Both the position numbers and the translations under genes were made by a program. A stretch of DNA of 34,386 nt, taken from contig CACWXL010000019.1 of assembly GCA_902764825.1 (NCBI GenBank), positions 1-34,386 on the forward strand, read 5' to 3'. Source of the stretch: Oscillospiraceae bacterium. Lineage in GTDB: Bacteria; Bacillota; Clostridia; Saccharofermentanales; Saccharofermentanaceae. This document shows, piece after piece, positions 1-7,829 of this stretch. The stretch's first letter is position 1. Each line of letters starts with the position of its first letter. The notes beneath the pieces were generated by a model, which was given only the letters and a program-made list of their open reading frames with translations, had not been told where the DNA came from and ran no database searches.

Positions 1-312
1 AATTCACAAATGTATGACATCGCAGGCAAATGGCTTGCAGGACAAGGCTTAATACCCGATAATTTTACAAATGAGGATGTAAAATGCTACTACTGGCACA
101 ACACATCCCATTATCTCGGCTTGGACGTTCACGACGTCGGACCGAGAGACAAGGAATTTGAAGAAGGTAACTGCCTTGCCGTGGAGCCCGGTGTCTATAT
201 CCCTGAGTGGAATATCGGCTTCAGGATCGAGGATGACCTTCTTGTAACTAAAGATGGCTGTCAGCTCCTGAGCTCCGGGTGTGACAGCCCGGAGGGAATA
301 ATTGTCGGATAA
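1..312 (+). CDS. Xaa-Pro aminopeptidase (M24B), C-terminal part only
   Basis: This is the C-terminal ~103 codons of an aminopeptidase P-type metallopeptidase, which removes N-terminal residues preceding proline. The 5' end lies outside the window and the frame is open from base 1. Visible family signatures are the SHYLGLDVHD segment, with a metal-ligand His, the EPGVYIPE segment with a metal-ligand Glu, and GFRIEDDLLVT with the last metal-ligand Glu. Together they form the distal half of the pita-bread dinuclear metal site. The product is probably cytoplasmic. The stop overlaps the TTG start of the next gene by 11 bases, so the two are likely co-transcribed and translationally coupled. The family is clear; the exact subtype is not, because the N-terminal domain is missing. 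Confidence 0.88.
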   Translation, partial: NSQMYDIAGKWLAGQGLIPDNFTNEDVKCYYWHNTSHYLGLDVHDVGPRDKEFEEGNCLAVEPGVYIPEWNIGFRIEDDLLVTKDGCQLLSSGCDSPEGIIVG

Positions 313-1315
313 CGGTTCCGGAATCACCGCTGTTCTCGTTGCGGTCCTTATAGTGCTCATTCTTATCCTCGTAGGGGGAGTTCTTTTCGCGCTCTTCTTA
401 TCGTATTCGGATAAGATCTTCAAAAAGCTCTTCCAAAGGCCCAGACCGCTTCCGCAGGTCGACAGGTCCCCAAAGAAGATTGACAGGAGCACGATAAACG
501 GCAGAGGCAAGAACTGGTTCTATACATTCCACAACGAGTGGCTCGGCGTAAGGACCAACACCTTTGACGGATGCAGGCTGTCGGGCTATTACAGGCCGTC
601 TTCGGACAGCACATGCCGCAACATGGTTATCCTTGTGCACGGCTACGACGAATCGCCCGCCGAGATGGCTGCATATGCGCGCCTCATGATGCGCAAGGTC
701 CAGTGCCACTGCATCATGACACATATGAGGGCGCACGGTATGAGCGGCGGAAAGACCTTCACATGGGGTCTTATGGAGAGCGTCGACCTGGATGCATGGT
801 TCGAATTTACTAAGAGACGTCTCGGTAATAACTGCAGGATATATCTGGTCGGAAGAGGCGCCGGTGCGACGGCGTGCCTTCTTGCGGCGCAGCAGAAGGG
901 CTTCGATGAATGCGTTTGCGGAATCATCGCTGACTCTCCGATGTCCTCTCTTACGGGCTTTCTGAAGGCCACGCTGCCGCAGACCACGAAGATCAATCCG
1001 GACTGGATAATCGGCCAGATAAGAAGAAATGCCCAGCATAAATACAAGTTTGACATCAACCGCTGCGACTGCTCTCTGCACGCAAGCGCCATCAAGGTGC
1101 CGGTACTGATCTTCCAGGGCGGTGAGGACGACATCACGCCGCCTTCAGGTTCGCGAGAGATCTACGATAACTTAAGATCGCGCAAGAGAATGGTCATCGT
1201 AAACAACGCAAAGCACATGGAATGCTACGAGAGATCTCAGGCCATGTATGAGCGCGAAGTCCAGAAATTCATTGAATCTTGTGTGGTAAGACTCGTAAAG
1301 ATAGGTCGTCTTTAA
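302..1315 (+). CDS. Membrane-anchored alpha/beta hydrolase-fold protein with Gly at the nucleophile position
   Basis: A 337-aa protein with one N-terminal membrane segment (about residues 8-33) followed by an alpha/beta hydrolase domain (about 90-330). Fold marks are LVHGYDE (oxyanion region, ~111), MRAHGMSGG (~142), ADSPMSS after strand 6, the acid-loop GGEDDITPP (Asp276/277) and the catalytic-His segment AKHMECY (His305). The nucleophile elbow reads GRGAG at 184-188, so residue 186 is Gly where the family has Ser. It may be a pseudo-enzyme or use another residue. The TTG start at 302 is chosen because GGAGG lies at 291-295 with a six-base spacer and no ATG fits. It overlaps the end of the upstream peptidase gene. 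Substrate is unknown. Confidence 0.8.
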   Translation: MSDNGSGITAVLVAVLIVLILILVGGVLFALFLSYSDKIFKKLFQRPRPLPQVDRSPKKIDRSTINGRGKNWFYTFHNEWLGVRTNTFDGCRLSGYYRPSSDSTCRNMVILVHGYDESPAEMAAYARLMMRKVQCHCIMTHMRAHGMSGGKTFTWGLMESVDLDAWFEFTKRRLGNNCRIYLVGRGAGATACLLAAQQKGFDECVCGIIADSPMSSLTGFLKATLPQTTKINPDWIIGQIRRNAQHKYKFDINRCDCSLHASAIKVPVLIFQGGEDDITPPSGSREIYDNLRSRKRMVIVNNAKHMECYERSQAMYEREVQKFIESCVVRLVKIGRL

Positions 1316-1393
1316 GACACTTTTGTTTATTTTCCTTATATGAGAATCGCGAAAAAGGTGATATAACCTTCTGGTTTGTTCGCGAGGATTCAT

Positions 1394-2764
1394 ATGAACG
1401 CCAAGAAGATCAGAAAACAATCCATGACAGAAGGAAGTCTCTGGAATAAGATCCTGGGATTCGCTTTTCCTTTGGCCATGACGGGTATCCTGCAGCAGGC
1501 GTTCAATGCGGCGGACATCGCTGTCGTCGGAAATTTCACGGGCGAACTCGGTGAAGCCTGCATGGCTGCAGTCGGCGCGAACACACCGATAATCAATTTC
1601 ATCATCAACGGATTTCTCGGCATCTCACTGGGTACCAACGTCGTCATCGCAAATGCCGTCGGAAGCAAGGATGACGAGACGGTGCAGAAGGCCGTACACA
1701 CTTCAATGATCGTTGCTGTGTTAGGCGGTGTCATCATCGCTTTGTTAGGCGAACTTCTGGCTGAACCGATCTTCAGGATGCAGAATATCTCAGATGAAGC
1801 ATTCAGCATGGCGCTGCTTTATTTCCGCATTTATATCGCAGGAACGCCGGTGATTCTTTTGTATAATTTCGAAGCTGCGATATTCAGGGGCATCGGCAAT
1901 ACGAGGATACCGTTCCTTGCGCTCGTAATAGCAGGCCTTATCAATGTCGGTCTCAATGTGTTCTTTGTTGTATTCATGGGAAGGACTGTTGACGGCGTAG
2001 CTACTGCGACGGTCATCTCAAACATGATAAGCGGCATTGTCCTGCTGCTCTTCCTTAAGAAATCCAAATCTCCTGCAAGGTTCGATGAGAAGAAACTTCG
2101 GATCAGCGGGTCCGTTCTAAAAAAGATCCTTAAGATCGGCATTCCTTCAAGCCTTCAGGCATGCGTTTTCTCAGCTGCGAACATCATTATCCAGTCAGCT
2201 ATTAACAGCCTCGGAACCCTTGTTGCCGCTGCATCTTCGGCAGCATTTAATATCGAGATATTCTCTTACTACGTGCTCAACAGCTTCGGTCAGGCATGCA
2301 CGACTTTCACGGGCCAGAACTACGGAGCGAGGAAGTTCGACAGATGCAGGAAATCATTGAAGCTCTGCCTTCTTGAAGGCATCGTCATCGAAGGACTGAT
2401 GGTTTCTTTCCTGCTGTTCTTCGGCAGAGACCTTATCGCCGTCTTCAAGCCCGGCAATCCCGAGCTCGTAGAGATCGGTTATGTCCGCGTCATGTTCATT
2501 ACGACAGCGCATCTGCTCTCGCTCTTCTACGATGTCATGAGCGGCTATATGAGAGGTTACGGAATATCGCTGTCGCCTGCGCTTGTTACGATGTGCTGCA
2601 TCTGCGGAATAAGGATCATCTGGATCTATACCGTTTTCGAGCAGTTCAGATCGTTCACGAGCATCATGGCGGTATATCCTTTGAGCCTCGGCGTGAACGC
2701 ACTTGCGATCTTTATCCTGCTGCTCATAAAGCGCCCTGCGAAAAAGTACAGTGCGAAGGCCTGA
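1394..2764 (+). CDS. MATE family multidrug/cation antiporter
   Basis: A 456-aa polytopic membrane protein of the MATE (MOP superfamily) family, which exports drugs or metabolites in exchange for Na+ or H+. The N-terminal repeat begins with FAFPLAMTGILQQAFNAADI, the usual MATE TM1-TM2 pattern, followed by VGNFTGE. The second repeat starts near residue 240 with IGIPSSLQA and includes GQNYGARKFDR, also typical. About 12 membrane segments fit the length. The ATG at 1394 is preferred over an in-frame TTG at 1376 because GAGG at 1384-1387 sits six bases before it. The gene stands alone between the hydrolase and the TPP riboswitch. Substrate cannot be deduced. Confidence 0.88.
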   Translation: MNAKKIRKQSMTEGSLWNKILGFAFPLAMTGILQQAFNAADIAVVGNFTGELGEACMAAVGANTPIINFIINGFLGISLGTNVVIANAVGSKDDETVQKAVHTSMIVAVLGGVIIALLGELLAEPIFRMQNISDEAFSMALLYFRIYIAGTPVILLYNFEAAIFRGIGNTRIPFLALVIAGLINVGLNVFFVVFMGRTVDGVATATVISNMISGIVLLLFLKKSKSPARFDEKKLRISGSVLKKILKIGIPSSLQACVFSAANIIIQSAINSLGTLVAAASSAAFNIEIFSYYVLNSFGQACTTFTGQNYGARKFDRCRKSLKLCLLEGIVIEGLMVSFLLFFGRDLIAVFKPGNPELVEIGYVRVMFITTAHLLSLFYDVMSGYMRGYGISLSPALVTMCCICGIRIIWIYTVFEQFRSFTSIMAVYPLSLGVNALAIFILLLIKRPAKKYSAKA

Positions 2765-2784
2765 TTTTTTGGGCAGTTTTATAA

Positions 2785-2813
2785 TTGTATTCATTCGGAT
2801 CAAGTAGTATATT
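2785..2813 (+). promoter_or_regulatory. Predicted sigma-A promoter of the thiamine riboswitch transcript
   Basis: A TTGTAT -35-like element (2785-2790) is separated by 17 bases from a TATATT -10-like element (2808-2813). It lies about 15-20 bases before the riboswitch aptamer, which is the expected place for its promoter. It is a prediction from spacing and consensus only. Confidence 0.5.
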
Positions 2814-2825
2814 CTTGGCGACAAA

Positions 2826-2912
2826 CGGAAATCGGGGAGCTTTAAAAAGCTGAGAGGGATCAGACATCCGACCCGCTGAACCTGACGGATAATGCCGGCG
2901 TAGGGAACCTTA
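2826..2912 (+). promoter_or_regulatory. TPP riboswitch (THI element)
   Basis: The conserved thi-box core is plain: CGGGGAGC, then GCTGAGA, ACCCGCTGAACCTGA, and GGATAATGCCGGCGTAGGGA. These are the pyrimidine- and pyrophosphate-sensing parts of the aptamer that binds thiamine pyrophosphate. No strong poly-T terminator follows before the start codon at 2986. Instead CCTCC at 2928-2932 can pair with the Shine-Dalgarno GGAGG at 2974-2978, so control of translation initiation is likely. High TPP would then repress the ThiT-aquaporin gene. The aptamer is near certain; its exact ends and the switching mechanism are inferred. Confidence 0.95.
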
Positions 2913-2985
2913 TATATATTCTTTTGGCCTCCTGTAATTGGTGTGATCTCAAGGGATCAGAAATCCATTTGACGGAGGTGTTTTT

Positions 2986-4338
2986 ATGTCCAAACAATCA
3001 CTTAATTCTAACCGCGAGTACATACTGCGCGTGTCCACAGGCGGCGTATGCCTGGCGCTCGCATTCGTACTCTCACAGCTCAAGCTCTTTGAGATGCCTA
3101 TGGGCGGCACGGTAACACCGGCATCGACATTGCCTATCATTGTTTACGGTGTTGCATTCGGACCTGTCTGGGGCTTCATCATCGCTTTCATCTTCAGCCT
3201 TCTGCAGCTCATCGGCGGCTGGCTCGTAACGCCTTTCCAGGTGTTCCTCGACTACACGCTCGGATACACTGCTTTAGGCTTTGCAGGATTTGCAGCACTT
3301 AAGGCTGATTCCAGGATCAAGGTGAACGGCGCGCTCAACAGATTCAGAAGCGCATCAGTCCTTAAGATCATTGCTTTCACGCTCGTTGCATACGTCGTAA
3401 GATGGCTTGGCTCAGTTGCTTCAGGCATCATCTTCTATTCTGAATATGCTGCAGAAGCAGGCTACGACAGCGCACTCGTTTACTCAATGGTCTACAACGG
3501 TTCATTCCTGATGGCTGACCTTGCGATCCTTGCTGTTGTACTCGTTGTCCTCTACATGGTTATCCCTTCTTCCAAGGAAGATACGACGATCCCTTATATT
3601 CAGAAGTTCACTGCTGAATTCATCGGTACATTCGTACTCGTATTCGTCGGCTGCGGCACAGCAATGGCAGTAGGATGCGATTCAGCTAACGGCAGCGGCT
3701 ATATCCTTACCGCATTTGCCTTCGGCCTTGTTATCGTTGCCATGGCATATTCTGTAGGCAATGTATCAGGCTGCCACATCAATCCTGCTGTATCTCTTGC
3801 CATGCTGATCTCGAAAAAGATGACCGTCAAGGAATTCTGGGGCTATGTAGTATTCCAGATCCTCGGTGCAGTCTCCGGTGCAGGCCTTCTCCAGTATCTT
3901 TTCTCACAGGCAGGAAAGATCGACATGACAGGCGTTACCGAAGAAGTTGAAGGAAATATCGAGATGGCTAAGTGGGGTCTTGGCGCTAACGGTCTTGCAG
4001 GCGTTAACGGAAGCTTCGTTGCAGGACTCATCGTTGAGATCGTTCTTACGTTCATCTTCGTAATGGCTATCCTCGGTGTTACTGACGAGAAGTTCAAGCA
4101 CGGTTCATTCGGCGGAGTCGTTATCGGCCTGGCTCTCGTTCTCGTACACATCTTAGGCATCAGCCTTACGGGCACTTCAGTTAACCCTGCTCGTTCCATC
4201 GGACCTGCAATTTTCGCAGGCGGCGCAGCTTTAAGCTCGCTCTGGGTATTCATCGTCGGACCTCTGGCAGGTGCAGCTCTTGCAGCAGTTGTTTATAAGG
4301 CGATCACAAAAGCCAAGGAAGACAAGGCTGCTAAATGA
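2986..4338 (+). CDS. Fusion: ThiT thiamine-specific ECF S-component + AqpZ-type aquaporin
   Basis: One 450-aa open frame with two membrane domains. Residues ~10-193 resemble ThiT, the substrate-binding S-component of the thiamine ECF importer: an N-terminal helix with small residues every four positions (C22/A26/S30), FLDYTLGY at 88-94, the RWLGSVASGIIFY segment and YSMVYNGSF with Tyr170-Asn171. Residues ~205-440 are a full MIP channel with NPA motifs at 266-268 and 400-402. By alignment to AqpZ its selectivity filter is Phe246, His388, Thr397 and Arg403, which is the water-channel set, not the glycerol set. The linker is about 12 residues (SSKEDTTIPYIQ). Start: ATG 2986 after GGAGGTG. The upstream TPP riboswitch supports the thiamine role. 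No ECF ATPases or EcfT are in the window, so it would use shared ones elsewhere. Why a water channel is attached is unknown. Confidence 0.9.
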   Translation: MSKQSLNSNREYILRVSTGGVCLALAFVLSQLKLFEMPMGGTVTPASTLPIIVYGVAFGPVWGFIIAFIFSLLQLIGGWLVTPFQVFLDYTLGYTALGFAGFAALKADSRIKVNGALNRFRSASVLKIIAFTLVAYVVRWLGSVASGIIFYSEYAAEAGYDSALVYSMVYNGSFLMADLAILAVVLVVLYMVIPSSKEDTTIPYIQKFTAEFIGTFVLVFVGCGTAMAVGCDSANGSGYILTAFAFGLVIVAMAYSVGNVSGCHINPAVSLAMLISKKMTVKEFWGYVVFQILGAVSGAGLLQYLFSQAGKIDMTGVTEEVEGNIEMAKWGLGANGLAGVNGSFVAGLIVEIVLTFIFVMAILGVTDEKFKHGSFGGVVIGLALVLVHILGISLTGTSVNPARSIGPAIFAGGAALSSLWVFIVGPLAGAALAAVVYKAITKAKEDKAAK

Positions 4339-4402
4339 TCATCTGTGAAAGCAGACGACTGAAATCGAATTAATTTTGGGGATGAACTCCCCTTACACGT
4401 TG

Positions 4403-4446
4403 CTTACCGGTCTGACCGCCCGAAAGGTCAGGCCGGTAAGTTTTTT
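4403..4446 (+). terminator. Rho-independent terminator of the ThiT-aquaporin gene
   Basis: A long GC-rich stem pairs CTTACCGG...CTGACC with GGTCAG...CCGGTAAG around a short GCCCGAAA-like loop, followed at once by TTTTTT. It ends the riboswitch-controlled single-gene unit. Confidence 0.92.
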
Positions 4447-4611
4447 ATGCCTTAATTGCGAACCGCACATAATATCTTAAAAATCTAAAAAATCTGTTAT
4501 AATTCTTTATGGAATGAGGGTTAGGGGTTTTTGCTTTTATTTTTCCCGGGCTCTCATATGATGTGATTCAGAGTATTTTTTCGCTATCGGTTAAGGCACA
4601 GGGTGAAGATT

Positions 4612-5178
4612 ATGAGTTCAGAAAACGACAGATCGTCTTATGCAATCAAGAAGAACACGAAGCGTCAGGCGTGGGAGCTCGGCAAGGGCTCTGACATGGA
4701 AAAGCAGCTGATAAAGACCGGCAGGCTCGTGGAACGTGACGGCGGGATCTACGAAGTATTTACCAGAGAGGCTACTGAGGGTAAGGGCCAGATCGCGAAT
4801 GCCGGAGATTTTTTCAAAGTGGATGCCGAAGGCTATCCGTCACCCTGCGAGAGAAGCTGGTTCTTTGCAAACCACAAGCATGTTGAAGGCGACTGGTATG
4901 AACAGGTCGCAAAGCCGCTGAAGATATGGCGCAAGGACGATCCGGAGACTGAGGAGATCAGGTTCCTCATTGACAGCGGTGCACTTAATATCCATTCCGA
5001 AGATCTTAATAAATACTATTCCGCATTTTTGTGGGGCACCATGGAGACAGCGGCATCTGATGCCGTAATCGTCTTATATTCCGTCGATAAGAATGACGAA
5101 GGGAAGATCGAATCGATCAGTTTTAATTTTGTAGAGTCTGATTATTTCAAGGAGAATTACAAGATAATCGAATCGTAA
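4612..5178 (+). CDS. Hypothetical cytoplasmic protein (188 aa)
   Basis: No signal peptide or membrane segment is visible. The protein is charged, with an N-terminal Lys/Arg-rich stretch (AIKKNTKRQ) and a central part reading GQIANAGDFFKVDAEGYP followed by an aromatic segment ending in GDWYEQV. This resembles proteins with a PGDYG-like fold segment, but I do not recognise a firm family. I chose ATG 4612 because AGGGTGA (4600-4606) precedes it by five bases; an in-frame GTG at 4603 is the alternative. A -10-like TATAAT lies at 4498-4503 after the preceding terminator, so the gene probably starts a new unit. It is followed after 70 bases by a lipoprotein gene on the same strand. Function unknown. 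Confidence 0.72.
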   Translation: MSSENDRSSYAIKKNTKRQAWELGKGSDMEKQLIKTGRLVERDGGIYEVFTREATEGKGQIANAGDFFKVDAEGYPSPCERSWFFANHKHVEGDWYEQVAKPLKIWRKDDPETEEIRFLIDSGALNIHSEDLNKYYSAFLWGTMETAASDAVIVLYSVDKNDEGKIESISFNFVESDYFKENYKIIES

Positions 5179-5248
5179 AGACTTGTAAGATCAGACAGAG
5201 CTTTTGTCCGGAACATATTCCGGCAACGTGATCTATAGGGGGTGAATC

Positions 5249-6373
5249 ATGTTGAAGAGGATCAGTTGTATCTTATGTGCGGCTCTTTTAATGCTGTCAA
5301 TGACAGGGTGTTTTTTCTTGAGACGCAGTACTGCAAGCACTTCATTCGATTACGAGGAACTTAGAAAAACCGTTACCGAAGATCTTACGAACGAGATTTC
5401 CGTTACTGATTGGAACGGAAATGTTCCCGATGGCATGGAAGTAAAGTATGTCGTTGTAAAAGAGGTTTACAGGAACGACAGAAGCAGAGATACCGAGCTT
5501 TACGATTACGATAAAGCAGGGCGGGTAATCTATTATAAAAGTGACAGCAGCGCTTATACCGATGAATGGAAATTAGCTTATAACGATGACGGTACTTTAG
5601 CGCGAAGAGAATACAGATCGCTCAAAGCGCGCGGTTCCGCACCTGCCTGCCCTGACTATACAGCTGAATATGAATATAACGATAAAAAGCAGCTGGTCTC
5701 ATTTTCGTATATTACCAATGGTCATTTCACATACAAATTTGAATATGAAAACGGTCATCTGGTCCATACGGATCTTTACGGCGGGAAGGATTATACCTAT
5801 AGTACGGAATCTGAATATTACGACTACTGTGTAGTGGTAAGTGATGACATCAATATCAGCAACGAACAGGATGATATAAGGATCTGCAAGCGCACTTATG
5901 CCGATGATACTTTCGAGAAGGTCCTTACGGAGCAGTATGAATATGATGAGTGGGTTACTCAGTTTGAGTACAACGGATCAGAGCTTACAGGCTCGTATTA
6001 TATAGATCAATGGGGCCGCACGCATAAGTTTGATGCAAATGGCAACCTGTCCGCAGAGTTGGACAAAGACGGTTCTGTGCTCGAGAAATGGGAATATAAC
6101 GAAAACGGTGACAGAGTTTTGTACGAACGGTATGACAACGGCGTTCTTGTCGACAAAACAACAACATCCGTCTCATATGACGGAGCAGGTAACAAGCAGA
6201 CCAAGACGAGTGATTTTTGGTATGTCATGGACGGAGAGGAAAAAACATTTACTGCCAAGACCACCTATGAATACAGGAATGGTCTGCTCGTATCTGAATT
6301 AGATGAGATAGACGGGGATTTTTCGAGTTTGAAAGTATACGCTTACAAGGCAATTCTTGTGCCTAAGGAATGA
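5249..6373 (+). CDS. Lipoprotein with RHS/YD-type repeats
   Basis: A 374-aa exported lipoprotein. The N-terminus is a short signal with lipobox LSMTGC, so Cys21 would be lipid-modified and the protein tethered to the outer face of the membrane. The mature part holds irregular RHS/YD-like units such as YDYDKAGRVIYY, EYEYNDKKQLVSF, KFEYENGHLVHTDLY, KFDANGNLSAELDKDGS and WEYNENGDRVLYERYDNG. Such repeats form beta-strand shells or sheets. It is far shorter than toxin-bearing RHS proteins and has no visible toxin domain at its C-terminus, so it is likelier a small surface scaffold than a toxin. Start: ATG 5249 after GGGGGTGA. It lies in a run of accessory genes of unknown role. Confidence 0.8.
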   Translation: MLKRISCILCAALLMLSMTGCFFLRRSTASTSFDYEELRKTVTEDLTNEISVTDWNGNVPDGMEVKYVVVKEVYRNDRSRDTELYDYDKAGRVIYYKSDSSAYTDEWKLAYNDDGTLARREYRSLKARGSAPACPDYTAEYEYNDKKQLVSFSYITNGHFTYKFEYENGHLVHTDLYGGKDYTYSTESEYYDYCVVVSDDINISNEQDDIRICKRTYADDTFEKVLTEQYEYDEWVTQFEYNGSELTGSYYIDQWGRTHKFDANGNLSAELDKDGSVLEKWEYNENGDRVLYERYDNGVLVDKTTTSVSYDGAGNKQTKTSDFWYVMDGEEKTFTAKTTYEYRNGLLVSELDEIDGDFSSLKVYAYKAILVPKE

Positions 6374-6374
6374 G

Positions 6375-6521
6375 GATTCGATATACTATTCCTATAACGT
6401 CTCCGATAATCGTTTTGCCTACGTCGAGATCCGTGATTTTACCGAACCCGGCGGCAACGATAATGATCTGGTGGCAACAACACTTATCTTTGCAGATTGC
6501 AAAGAACTTTTGGTAGGATAA
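6375..6521 (+). pseudogene. Possible C-terminal gene relic without a clear start
   Basis: The frame beginning in the tail of the lipoprotein gene stays open to a TAA at 6519-6521. It encodes about 48 residues of protein-like composition (DSIYYSYNVSDNRF, YVEIRDFTEPGGND, TLIFADCKELLVG). There is no ATG in this frame. A TTG at 6357 has AAGG six bases upstream but lies inside the preceding gene. The simplest reading is the 3' end of a gene whose front was deleted, or a frameshifted former gene. A translated 55-aa peptide from the TTG is possible. Family not recognised. Confidence 0.4.
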
Positions 6522-6563
6522 TATTACGGATTTTCGAAAATACTGATTTATAGGAGAATACTT

Positions 6564-7799
6564 ATGCAGGAACCTTCATACATGATAGCGATCCCCAAGG
6601 ATCAAGGCCTCATTGAAGATCCCAAGAATTTTATGGGCAATCTCACCTCCTGTGCTTTTATCAAGATCAACGACATGGATATTGATGACACCAGAGGACT
6701 TGTAGTAGATCTCACGATAGGTGACAACGATTATGAAGTCGAGATAAATCCCACCGGTGTGGAGATCCCTGATTTTGTCCGTCCCGAGCATGCTTTTACC
6801 GACGAAGAAGTAAAGATGCTCGATGAGGCACAAGCAGGGCTTAGTGTCTGCTTTGATTACGAAGGTGACAGCAATCAGTGTTTCTATGACCAGTTAAGGA
6901 TCATTGACGCTTTATTCCCGGAACTTCTCGCAGTGCTTGACTGTCCTTCAGAGAAGCTCCTCTCGGGCAAGTGGGTATCTCTGGCAGCTAAATCATCCGT
7001 GCTTCCTGCACCCAGGTATCTATTCACCGTTCAGGCAATATCCGACGGCGGTGATGAAGTCTGGCTTCACACACACGGCCTTAAGCGCTGTGGTTTATAT
7101 GAACTCGAGATATTGAATTCCAACAAGGAATTCTTCAATGACCACTATAAGATGATCGAAGCATTTGCATTGAGAATGCTCGAAAGCGACGAGCCGATAG
7201 AGCCCGGTGACGCCGTCTTTATCGGCCAGGCCGCAGGCAAGCAGCTCACGCTTACTGCAGTCGACTGGAAAGAAGCCTTGGAGCATTATCCGGATGTTAC
7301 ATTGGGCACGGAAGAAGACCGTGATGACGGCGTGCACGGTGAAGACACCTGCGTCCTCATGATCTACAAGAACGAGAGGGCCGAAGAGCAGCAGATCTAT
7401 ACGCCTGTCGATGATTTCAACCAGTTCCTCGGCCAGAACCCGATGTTCTATTTCTCGACTGAAGAGACAAAGCGTATGAGCGCGCTTGCAAGAGAGCGCC
7501 TTCCTTACATGATCAAGGCTTTCGGGAACAAGGAAAATACTGTCATCGCGAAGATCGGCCTTACCATCGACAAGGAGCACTGGAGCAATCCGGATAAGCC
7601 CGAGAAAGAACACATCTGGTTCGAGATCAAGGATATCAAGAACGATTCTGTTGTCGGTGAACTGACACAGGAGCCTTACTATGTCTCCGGCATGAAGCAG
7701 GGCGACACCGGAACATATCCTTTCTCCGATATCACCGACTGGCTGATCTTCACCAAAGAGAACCGTGTCTCACCGGATGATGCATATCTATTGGAGTGA
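6564..7799 (+). CDS. DUF4026 / DUF2314 domain protein
   Basis: A 411-aa soluble protein with no signal or membrane segment. The C-terminal ~70 residues look like DUF2314: HIWFEIKDI, then G-L-QEP, GMKQGDTGTYPFSDITDW and a final acidic tail. The preceding part matches the layout of DUF4026 proteins of Firmicutes, with an N-terminal MIAIPKDQG strand and the acidic FTDEEVKMLDEAQAGL segment. Family members are uncharacterised; no enzymatic motif can be named. Start: ATG 6564 after AGGAGA with good spacing. The next gene begins 30 bases after the stop, suggesting co-transcription. Domain naming is from memory of the family pattern and should be treated as probable. Confidence 0.8.
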   Translation: MQEPSYMIAIPKDQGLIEDPKNFMGNLTSCAFIKINDMDIDDTRGLVVDLTIGDNDYEVEINPTGVEIPDFVRPEHAFTDEEVKMLDEAQAGLSVCFDYEGDSNQCFYDQLRIIDALFPELLAVLDCPSEKLLSGKWVSLAAKSSVLPAPRYLFTVQAISDGGDEVWLHTHGLKRCGLYELEILNSNKEFFNDHYKMIEAFALRMLESDEPIEPGDAVFIGQAAGKQLTLTAVDWKEALEHYPDVTLGTEEDRDDGVHGEDTCVLMIYKNERAEEQQIYTPVDDFNQFLGQNPMFYFSTEETKRMSALARERLPYMIKAFGNKENTVIAKIGLTIDKEHWSNPDKPEKEHIWFEIKDIKNDSVVGELTQEPYYVSGMKQGDTGTYPFSDITDWLIFTKENRVSPDDAYLLE

Positions 7800-7829
7800 T
7801 ATTTTGGGGAAAATTAATGGGGGAAAACA

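Noticed and set aside
398..1081. Long minus-strand ORF opposite the alpha/beta hydrolase gene
   Set aside because: It is a codon-bias shadow: the plus frame has recognisable hydrolase motifs, while the minus product has none and no ribosome site.
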